Source: Polymyxa betae (lineage: Eukaryota > Endomyxa > Phytomyxea > Plasmodiophorida > Plasmodiophoridae). Taken from it: 20,626 nucleotides of DNA. The stretch lies in assembly GCA_003693705.1 (NCBI GenBank), contig RBZT01000625.1, positions 1,284-21,909 on the forward strand. The letters run 5' to 3'. Below are positions 1-6,351 of this stretch, piece by piece. Both the position numbers and the translations under genes were made by a program. A model generated the notes under the pieces. That model was not told where the DNA came from, ran no database searches, and saw nothing but the letters and a program-made list of their open reading frames with translations. Within the stretch, counting starts at the first letter, position 1; each line of letters starts with the position of its first letter.

Positions 1-2
1 GA

Positions 3-539
3 CTTAATAACAAATGGAATGAACTCGGAGACCAAGCAATCAAGGACGATAGTTCCAAAGATTTAATCGACGCAACGACAGGTGTTAAATTTGTTATTAA
101 ACCAAGATTGAATTTTTCTAAACAGCAGAAAGTTGCGCATCTTCCAGTTTGTAAAAATTTACGTTTAGAATTTACATTTGACCAATCTGTTAATGCTGGC
201 ATTTGCGGGACTGGTGCGACTATTAATGTTATAAGTTTAGAATTAAATGCGAAAATGTATCCAATGTCTCCACGTTATATTCAAGATTTAAAAGAACTCG
301 CACGAGCTGGAAAATTACTTTATAATTTTGAAAGTTGTTATCCACAAACTGCTCCGTGGGCGAATTCAAATAATTCTGTATCAATTAATTACCCTGTCGC
401 TTCTGCTAATAAAATAGTAGCAAGATTTTATTTAAGTGGGGATGTTAATGCTTATAATAAACACGGAATTCAAAAATCTAATTATTTAATAATAATTCGT
501 ATTTACCGCATCTTCCCGGATAAAACGCTCTTTTCATGA
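3..539 (+). CDS. Partial ORF, C-terminal part; possible double-jelly-roll capsid-like protein
   Basis: The frame is open from the left edge of the window to a TGA at 537-539, about 178 codons with no start inside, so the 5' end lies outside. Codon use is strongly AT-biased, unlike the GC-rich exons further right. The protein is beta-rich. It has a stretch reading KNLRLEFTF, then a segment around MSPRYIQDLKEL followed by GKLLYNFESC. This order resembles the middle of major capsid proteins of Polinton/PLV-type elements, where a strand of the form xLRLEFxF precedes a helix with a Ser-Pro start. That likeness is recalled from pattern only and is weak. The last 20 or so residues look less conserved, so the natural end could be frameshifted. 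It could equally be an unrelated AT-rich mobile-element protein. Confidence 0.4.
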   Translation, partial: LNNKWNELGDQAIKDDSSKDLIDATTGVKFVIKPRLNFSKQQKVAHLPVCKNLRLEFTFDQSVNAGICGTGATINVISLELNAKMYPMSPRYIQDLKELARAGKLLYNFESCYPQTAPWANSNNSVSINYPVASANKIVARFYLSGDVNAYNKHGIQKSNYLIIIRIYRIFPDKTLFS

Positions 540-540
540 A

Positions 541-1239
541 ACGTTCGTACCGTATTTAAACGAAATCGGAAAACGACTGTTTTGGCCGACATTGCAGCCA
601 AACGCACTCTGAATGATATATCAAATCTGTAACAGAAGAATTGTTTATTAGACAATATGATAGTATCAGTAAAGGATTGAATGAAAGTAAAGCATATAAT
701 TAATAACCCAGGTTATTAGAAACAACGGCATAAATCTGAAAGAAGACAGCAGTACTGTACCAAGCGGAATATCATAAGGAAAATCGCCTAACAAAGCATA
801 TCGATTATATATGGATGGATTACTCAATGAAGAAATTCGCCCTCACTGTTACAGCACTGAATTTAACTGCAAATTAGGGTTTATCACTAGAATTGTTTAT
901 ATACCATTAGAGCACAGAAACTAATAATTTTTGGACATTTGCCTGCAACGCGTACTGTGTGCTAAAAACTTCTAGCCCCGGCCAAGTACGCTACAATATT
1001 ATTCAACATATTTATTCTTGCTGTGATCTCTCGGCTCCTGTGGCAGGGCCGCAGCCGTACCTGGCTTATTCTTTTCGGCGTTTATTTTCGAACTTAATTA
1101 AGGTGCGGACCTTATTAAGGTGCGGACCTCGAGGTCCGCTCTGACTTGATAGAAGACAGACCTCATTTGTCTCTTCCCGAATTCGTCCCATCCATCATCC
1201 GTTCTATCGCTTCTCAAGCCTATCTGGCGCACAAAGACC
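541..1239. other. Gene-free AT-rich stretch with short repeats
   Basis: I found no convincing coding frame here. Short open frames occur, but none resembles a known family. The stretch holds two small repeat structures (annotated separately): a 16-nt direct repeat plus 18-nt palindrome near 1097-1139, and a 24-nt motif at 922-946 that recurs at 2507-2530. It may be decayed sequence of the element to its left. Confidence 0.4.
1097..1139. repeat. 16-nt tandem direct repeat running into an 18-nt perfect palindrome
   Basis: The 16-mer ATTAAGGTGCGGACCT occurs at 1097-1112 and again at 1114-1129, a 17-nt period. The second copy merges into the palindrome GCGGACCTCGAGGTCCGC at 1122-1139. This is visible directly in the sequence. 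No function can be assigned. Confidence 0.85.
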
Positions 1240-1275
1240 ATCTCCTTTTGCAGCTAGCTATACCTTCAAGATTCT

Positions 1276-1625
1276 TCAGTTTAGTGAACCTAAAGCATTT
1301 TCCTCCGATTTTTTCATAAATTGTGCTCTGCTGTTAGCTATACTGATTCTTTCTGCAGTTCTGCACAGCGCTGCCGTCGCGTGTTACAATGGCTACAAGG
1401 ACCGTAATGAACGCCGCCAAGATCGCATCTTCGATGGCATTCAACGCCGTCAGGAGCGTTGTGAAAATCGCGTCTTGGCCGTTTTATTAAGTGACGCAGG
1501 CGATTGCTTGTTTCCCGTCGAAAGAATGACCTGTATAAGCGAATTAATCGGATTCCAGTTGAACATGACGGTCGCTCACCGAGCACAGTGCAATGGAATT
1601 TTAGCCCGTCAATACCGTACTGGCG
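1276..1625 (+). pseudogene. Decayed copy A of the small membrane-anchored Arg/Glu-rich protein
   Basis: This reads as the same protein as the intact copy at 3114-3410. A hydrophobic segment (CALLLAILILSAV) leads into CYNGYKDRNERRQDR and an RRQER-containing charged stretch, then LFPVERM. The codon aligned with the start Met of the intact copy is ATA (1316-1318). There is a one-base length difference just upstream, and the frame runs on into unrelated inserted sequence after about 1625. One of the RRQDR units of copy C is missing. I judge it non-functional in this form, although a non-ATG start cannot be excluded. Confidence 0.6.
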
Positions 1626-1956
1626 GTGACTCGCCTCGACCTGCGTGCTGAGGAATCGCTCGTGATTATGGGCGCCAGCCGCACCGGCAAGAGCGCCATG
1701 ATCCTGACTATGGCTATCAGGATGTTACCAGCCCATCCAAACATACAGAACAGGTTTTTGGACTGTAATGGGAACTTTTCTATCAGGCGTGCGATTGCGA
1801 TATGCGACAGCAAATTTCCAGGAACAAAGGGTGCGGATTTCAGAAAGACTGCTGATAGCCCGGCCGAAGCATATTGACCAGGCAATCTTTAATATCCAAA
1901 ACTATCAGTCTCAGGGTTTATTCCTGTTCATGGATGGGACTGCAGTTTGGAATTAA
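1626..1956 (+). pseudogene. Frameshifted RecA/RAD51-family (XRCC2-like) gene fragment inside repeat copy A
   Basis: The first frame (1626-1877) contains a full Walker A motif, GASRTGKS, preceded by short hydrophobic strand residues and followed by a helix. About 20 residues later comes FLDCNGNFSIRR, which resembles the acidic strand plus F...R segment after Walker A in XRCC2-type RAD51 paralogues. The similarity continues in the next frame (1768-1956) with ERLLIARP and then GLFLFMDGTAVW, a Walker-B-like strand ending in a Trp, comparable to the IDS...FYW of XRCC2. The two halves are in different frames, so a one-base shift lies around 1800-1845. It covers only the central part of a RecA fold and has no start. 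The family call rests on motif order; the XRCC2 assignment is inference. Confidence 0.5.
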
Positions 1957-2092
1957 CTGACTCCAAAAATCGTGCGATGTCGGTTTAATTTCATAAAGCC
2001 AAGTTTGAGGCTTAATATATTTACATTGCACAAAAAACTGACTACTAAGAATGTGCAAATTCATCAGTGTTAAATTAACATGAAAACCTAGG

Positions 2093-2530
2093 ATCTAAAC
2101 GAAGCAGAGATTTTCAACGGGGTAATTATAACCGATTCTATTATGACTTTAACCGAAGTCCAGCTACGCGAAGGTACGCCCGCCACTTGACTCATGTTCG
2201 CGATCGTCGCCGATGGAATCCCTGGGAATTTAATAAACTTTCGTTTTGCGTTTGGCATTGCAAGGCGCAACCCCCACGTTAGAATAAGAATCAGTCCAAT
2301 ATGGGCGCTGTCTTGTAACAGCTCTTGATTGTTGATATTGACGACAGCGAAAAACATATTACTGTTTGTGGCCGAACGCGGGCGAGCAGAAGGCGATCCT
2401 GAAAGAATAAGGCAACTAATCCACAGAGAACACAATCTGGCAGGATCACCAAGACAATCAATCCCCCTTATTCTGTTCGCCAGTCCTGATATTAGGGAAC
2501 AGATACAATAATTTTAGGGCATTTGCCTGC
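2093..2530 (+). other. Unique segment between inverted repeat copies, possibly a degenerate gene fragment
   Basis: This stretch separates the ends of inverted copy A (ending CATGAAAACCTAGG) and copy B (starting CCTAGGTTTTCAT). On the plus strand it shows broken open frames. The longest, 2329-2511, reads ILLFVAERG, then an acidic/basic helix, then IPLILFASPDI. That layout weakly recalls the central part of an Arf-family GTPase (a FVxDxxxR-like strand, then a helix, then LLxFANKxD), but the NKxD box is absent and upstream stops interrupt the frame. I would not name it on this evidence. Its last 24 bases match 922-946. Confidence 0.3.
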
Positions 2531-2561
2531 CTAGGTTTTCATTTTGACGCTGATGAATTAA

Positions 2562-2597
2562 CACGTTCTTGATAATCAGTTGTTTATCAAGAACGTG
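2562..2597. repeat. Hairpin: 14-bp perfect stem, 8-nt loop
   Basis: The arms CACGTTCTTGATAA (2562-2575) and TTATCAAGAACGTG (2584-2597) are perfectly complementary. Copy C keeps the left arm (near 3047-3058) but not the right arm. The hairpin is therefore specific to copy B and may have arisen by an inverted micro-duplication. Confidence 0.85.
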
Positions 2598-2625
2598 CAA
2601 ATATACAAATCCTCACACTTTGGGT

Positions 2626-2932
2626 TTAAAAAATCAAACCGACATCGCACGGTGCCAAGTACGGTTTTGACGGGTTAAAATCTGGAAAATACATAATTTT
2701 TTTAACTGGGAACAAACGATCGCCTGCGTCATTTGATGAAACGGCCAGGATGCGATCTTCACAGCGCTCCTGGCGGCGTTGCATGCTATCAAGGATGCGA
2801 TCCTGGCTGCGCTCAACACGGTGCTGGCGGCGCTCATTACGGTCCTTGTAGCCATTGTAACACGCGACGACAGCGCTGGACAAAAATTGCAGAAATAATC
2901 AGTAAAAACGCTAACAGCAGAGCGAAGTTCAT
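2626..2932 (-). pseudogene. Frameshifted copy B of the small membrane-anchored Arg/Glu-rich protein
   Basis: An ATG at 2932 starts the same hydrophobic N-terminus as the intact copy (MNFALLLAFLLI). A one-base difference then appears just before the SAVVACYN segment and puts the charged half (CYNGYKDRNERRQHR, MQRRQERCEDR, DRLFPVKK) in another frame, open over 2626-2883. A second length change after RLFPV replaces the shared C-terminus. The copy is therefore broken at least twice relative to the one at 3114-3410. Confidence 0.6.
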
Positions 2933-3009
2933 GAAAAGGCCGGAGAGGAAATGCTTTCTGTTCACTAAACTGAAGAGTCCCGAAATTCTAGCTGCAAATT
3001 AGGAAAATC

Positions 3010-3484
3010 ATGCCTTGGTATTCATTTTTGACAATAATGACTTAGCACGTTCTTGATAGTCAGTTTTTTTGTGCAATGCAGATTTATTGTGTTTCAAACT
3101 TGAGTTTATGAAATTAAACAGATATCGCACGGCGCCCAGTCCGGTTTTGACGGGCTAAAATCTGGCGGAAATACGTCATCCTTTCGACGGGAAATAAACG
3201 ATCGCCTGCGTAATTTAAAACGGCCAGGATGCGATCTTCAGAGCGCTCCTGGCGGCGTTGCATGCACTCAAGAATGCGATCCTGGCGGCGCTCAACACGG
3301 TCTTGGCGGCGCTCATTACGGTCCTTGTAGTCGTTGTAACACGCGACGACAGCGCTGAGCATAACTGCAGAAAGAATCAGTATAAACGCTAACAGCAGAG
3401 CGAAATTCATGAAGAAGTCGGACGGAAAAGGCTTTCTGTTCACTTAACTGAAGAATCCCGAAAGTATAGCTGCATAAAGGAGAT
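3010..3484 (-). repeat. Repeat family copy C (minus orientation), carries the intact small ORF
   Basis: It runs from the CCTTGGTATTCATTTTT end to the CTGAAGAATCCCG leader and GCTGCATAAAGGAGAT block, the latter matching 1240 onward in copy A. Copies A, B and C have diverged by many substitutions and small indels, so the duplications are not recent. Confidence 0.75.
3114..3410 (-). CDS. Small membrane-anchored protein with Arg/Glu/Gln-rich charged repeats (98 aa)
   Basis: The start chosen is ATG at 3410; a longer frame reaches 3443 only with a GTG. Residues 2-24 form one hydrophobic segment (signal anchor or signal peptide) ending in a Cys. The next 45 residues are very rich in Arg, Glu, Asp and Gln, with the units RRQDR, RRQDR and RRQER spaced about 7-14 residues apart, and are likely helical or coiled-coil. 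The tail contains RLFPVERM. I do not recognise the family. It is the only intact member of a three-copy set (decayed relatives near 1276-1625 and 2626-2932). Retention of the frame in one copy, with the same hydrophobic-then-charged layout recognisable in all three, suggests it once was or still is a protein gene carried by the repeat. Expression is unknown. Confidence 0.45.
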   Translation of the reverse strand: MNFALLLAFILILSAVMLSAVVACYNDYKDRNERRQDRVERRQDRILECMQRRQERSEDRILAVLNYAGDRLFPVERMTYFRQILARQNRTGRRAISV

Positions 3485-3715
3485 ATTCTTCCTCGGTGGC
3501 TATATTTTATGAGAATCAATTCCTAAAGCTTTTGAGCAGGATTGTTTTTGCATTTCAGAGAATGGCGAGTAGGACAGCCGCAGATGTAAAGAACGCTCGT
3601 GAGTCGAGGCATCTTGTCAGAAGTCGTGCGACGAGTAGAAACTCTGTAGGATGAGATTGTCAGGATCTATTTTGATGAGAAGGATGGATGAGTCATCTCC
3701 GGAATCTGCGTGGTT

Positions 3716-3933
3716 CTATGTTCTACCTCTCTTTCGAAGCCCATTTCGACATCGGTCCGCGCGCTTGCCTAAGGGCGTAATTCGATACTCGTAATTCTCA
3801 CCCAAATATTCGCCGAGAGCATCTGTAAAATCGAAGAAATTTTTTGTCTCTGCTATAAACGTCTCTCCACTAACAGAGCTGGGAGCGGGAGGCTGCGCCG
3901 CAGTTATTTTCCTATACTAGTCAGATCACGATA
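3716..3933 (-). CDS. Candidate terminal exon of an unrecognised gene
   Basis: A minus-strand frame with no ATG is open from a TAG just upstream of 3933 to a TAG at 3716-3718. It reads as protein-like sequence (SGETFIAETKNFFDFTDALG, then ENYEYRITPLGKR). A possible acceptor, TAGTATAG, precedes it. An internal GTGAGA donor (TTGG/GTGAGA) could also end an exon inside it. No upstream exon could be joined with confidence. It could be a chance open frame. Confidence 0.22.
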
Positions 3934-4231
3934 GAAGACTGAGTCAGACTCCCTATTATAGATTAATAATCTCTTATTTGCATGAGATATGCATTTGTTG
4001 GTGACAAGATTGGCGTAAATTCATTGCGAGGACCGTTGGGAGAACTGGAACCCCAAATGGTACCATCATTTATTCTAGATGGCACAGATCTGTGGGTATT
4101 TACAAGTTGACCAAAACGATATGTCACACAAGTTCAAGCATGCAGGGCTGCGATACGGAATCGGTCTTACTGGTGTAAGCAAGATCGTTCACGATGCTGG
4201 AGGCGTTCTATGTAGATCTTGGCCTGATATA

Positions 4232-4273
4232 CGCCTGCGCGTCTCTGCGTCGTTTTAAAATTACGCGCAGGCG
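4232..4273. repeat. GC-rich hairpin, 11-bp perfect stem
   Basis: CGCCTGCGCGT (4232-4242) pairs perfectly with ACGCGCAGGCG (4263-4273) across a 20-nt loop containing TTTTAAAA. It stands out in AT-rich surroundings. It lies inside the short plus ORF 4194-4376. No RNA family is recognised. Confidence 0.8.
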
Positions 4274-4874
4274 AATGAAACTCATCGAAGCCCTTACCAT
4301 ATGCACGAATTCTTTCGTTGAGCGCGTAGCAACCATTTTAATTTTCATTAGAAAGCTTATTCAAGTTTTTGCATGAAAGACCGCATCTTCCAGTACAACC
4401 GCAACCAGACACTTCTGCCAATTGACCGTTTCGCTATTGATTTGGATCAAAATCATTTCAACAAACAATAAAAAACACTCCACAATCTTGTTTGTATTGC
4501 ACTTCACAGCCTGAGCTACCATCATTGCCTCAAGACAAAGGGAGAATTATCAACATAGCGGTTCAAAGGAGTCAACAAGCAGCCCAGGGTCCTCGTTAAC
4601 TTGTTTCTTTCACTATGACCTACAATGCCAAAAATCACAAAATGCATCCATGAAAGACAAAAGAGGGCTGCCGGACTCCAACAACCATATCTCTGGAGTA
4701 TTTTTTGTATTGTTCGGTTTAGAACATGCCTGAAGCGGCACGTGGCTCGATGGCGGCAAATACACGATCGAATCTGTACGCGAGATTGTAAAATAGCGTC
4801 ACGAAGCTATTCTACTAAACAAATTCCCCTTCCAACAAACTCTGTGTTCGTGGTCATGGTCAAATTATTCACAT

Positions 4875-5078
4875 TTGATGCTTTCTCTCATGACTTCCCG
4901 CTTTCACTGTACTGATTTCGCATTTCTCGACGTCGGCGTGTCAATTCATCGCTTCTGGAAAGCAGCACGCAGACTTTGCCTGAAACCCGAAAACCCATCT
5001 CTGTCTTCGAATACCTCGATCAAGCAGCTTCTTGTGAAAGATTTCGATGAAGACATTGAACAATACAGACTGTTATGA
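4875..5078 (+). CDS. Hypothetical ORF (67 aa)
   Basis: An ATG-initiated frame with a protein-like second half (SIKQLLVKDFDEDIEQYRLL). It ends 43 bp upstream of the gene at 5122 on the same strand. It might be an upstream exon of that gene, but I could not find a phase-compatible intron. No family recognised. Confidence 0.2.
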   Translation: MMLSLMTSRFHCTDFAFLDVGVSIHRFWKAARRLCLKPENPSLSSNTSIKQLLVKDFDEDIEQYRLL

Positions 5079-5121
5079 GAGAATGAGTTGAAAGATCACT
5101 TCATTATTTATTGCGAAAGCC

Positions 5122-6220
5122 ATGACGCCGGACAACAACGCGCCGGGCGAAGAGCGTCCGGAGCATGACGACCCGGTTTCAGCCAAGATGGCGGCCCTGG
5201 GTGATTCGGTCGCCGTCCTGCAGTCTGTTCTGGGGACCGCCACCAAAGACCTGCTCACGACATTGTCGTCGAATCTGTCCATGATGCGATCGATGAACGC
5301 CATGATGGACCAGCACGTCCAGCAGTCGGTTTCAATCAAGTCGTGGATCACGAGCCCGAATAGTCTGCGATTGCGAATCGAGAACCGCAGCAGTATCGCA
5401 TTGAAAGAGTGCCAGACGTCGCTGATCGTGATGTCCACCGATGCCGAGCGGCATCCCATTCGATTCACGCTAACAGGCCCGGATTCGGGCCGCTTTCGTG
5501 AAGATGACGCAGATTGCAGCTGGAAGGCCCAAGATATGACGGATTTGGAGCCCGGGAACGTGAGTAGCCTTGAGCTAGAGTTCGACAGATTTGAAATGTT
5601 CGCTCGATATAATGCTGTGATTCGGGTCACGTTTACAAGCCCTGGCTCAGGTAACGACGGTTTCCTTTAATTTTGATTTTTTGTTTTTGGCATGATGTTA
5701 CATTATTGGGTTTTATGCGATTCATGAGCCTTGCTGCTTAAAAACAGTTCGCATTTCCATCCAATTATTTGCCAATTTTAAAACCTTTAGAACATCCAAT
5801 TATTTGCCATCTTTCAAAGCTTCAGAACAATTGGGAAATATCGCCATGAAGGTCTGAGTATTGTTAGGGGCTCTTCTACAGCGCGAGCATGTGCTTGGTT
5901 TTGGATTACTGCATCAGTGCGAATTGCGATATCAAATGGGAGTAGAAATACCTCCCGATGAATCCAGGAATATTTATCAGTTCAACGCCAAGGCTCTTCG
6001 GCATCTCTGGAAAGTTCCCGATACTTTGGGGATCGCAACTCGATCCGTATTCTATGCAAAAGCTCCCAGTGGCGATGAACTATCTTTGTATGTCGTTGAG
6101 CTTGCTGGTGAGAACGGATCTGACGTCAAGGTCGTCTGCTCTTCACCGGATTCAATTGCGGCACAAATGATCGAGGAAGAAATTCTCAGGATGCGCTACA
6201 GCGACGATTTGAATGTTTGA
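5122..6220 (+). CDS. Unrecognised two-exon protein (293 aa): helical N-terminus plus beta-rich domain
   Basis: Exons are 5122-5650 and 5868-6220. The donor CTCAG/GTAACG breaks a codon after its first base, and the acceptor ATTGTTAG/GG supplies the other two, so the phases agree and the total is 294 codons including the stop. Residues 1-25 are acidic and proline-containing. Residues 25-75 are helical and amphipathic with many Met and Ser. From residue about 76 the protein is a run of alternating strands (LRLRIENRSSIALKECQTSL, then LELEFDRFEM) that continues through exon 2 (VFYAKAPSGDELSLYVVEL, VKVVCSSPDSIAAQM) and ends in an acidic helix. The NRSS-type strand after a helical stalk recalls appendage-like beta-sandwich domains, but I cannot name a family. 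The gene converges with ATE1; the stops are 131 bp apart. Confidence 0.65.
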
Positions 6221-6351
6221 AATCATTTCCATTGCTTATTTAAACGAAGTGTTTTAAATGGTTCCCCATTGGATTATGGCTGTCTTCGAGCTTCATATCT
6301 GAGCTAATTGGCAGTCCCACATAAACATTTTACGAAATGAGGATTATCATG

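Larger units (their letters stand above)
1240..2092 (+). repeat. Repeat family copy A (plus orientation), interrupted by an insertion
   Basis: This copy matches, in inverted orientation, the two copies at 2531-3005 and 3010-3484. Shared landmarks in order are a leader with ATTCTTCAG, the small membrane-protein frame, the segment CGTGCGAT then GGTTTAATTTCATAAA, and an end motif CATGAAAACCTAGG. Compared with copy C it carries about 344 extra bases at roughly 1626-1969, just after TACTGGCG and just before CGTGCGAT, where the other copies are continuous. I saw no target-site duplication around the insert. Confidence 0.75.
2531..3005 (-). repeat. Repeat family copy B (minus orientation)
   Basis: It is in direct orientation relative to copy C, which follows immediately at 3010, so B and C form a head-to-tail tandem of about 475-bp units. 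Copy A is their inverted relative. Landmarks are the CCTAGGTTTTCAT end, the GACATCGCACGG block, the small-protein frame and the CTGAAGAGTCCCG leader. Confidence 0.75.
3485..5121. other. Stretch without a confident gene
   Basis: Only weak candidates are present: a possible minus-strand exon at 3716-3933 and a plus-strand ORF at 4875-5078 (both listed separately), short ORFs at 4194-4376 and 4625-4915 that resemble nothing known, and a strong hairpin at 4232-4273. I tried to join 4875-5078 to the gene at 5122. The one GT-AG intron of plausible size (from 5072) gives incompatible phases. Confidence 0.4.

Noticed and set aside
1601-1885. 94-aa minus-strand ORF
   Set aside because: Opposite a Walker A-containing plus-strand frame and without family likeness.
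5073-5630. 185-aa minus-strand ORF opposite the gene at 5122
   Set aside because: Its composition follows from the complementary strand, it has no family likeness, and the plus strand has a phase-consistent spliced gene.
4875-5650. Joining the 4875 ORF to the gene at 5122 through an intron starting at 5072
   Set aside because: The donor leaves two bases of a codon while the acceptor needs one, so the frame breaks.
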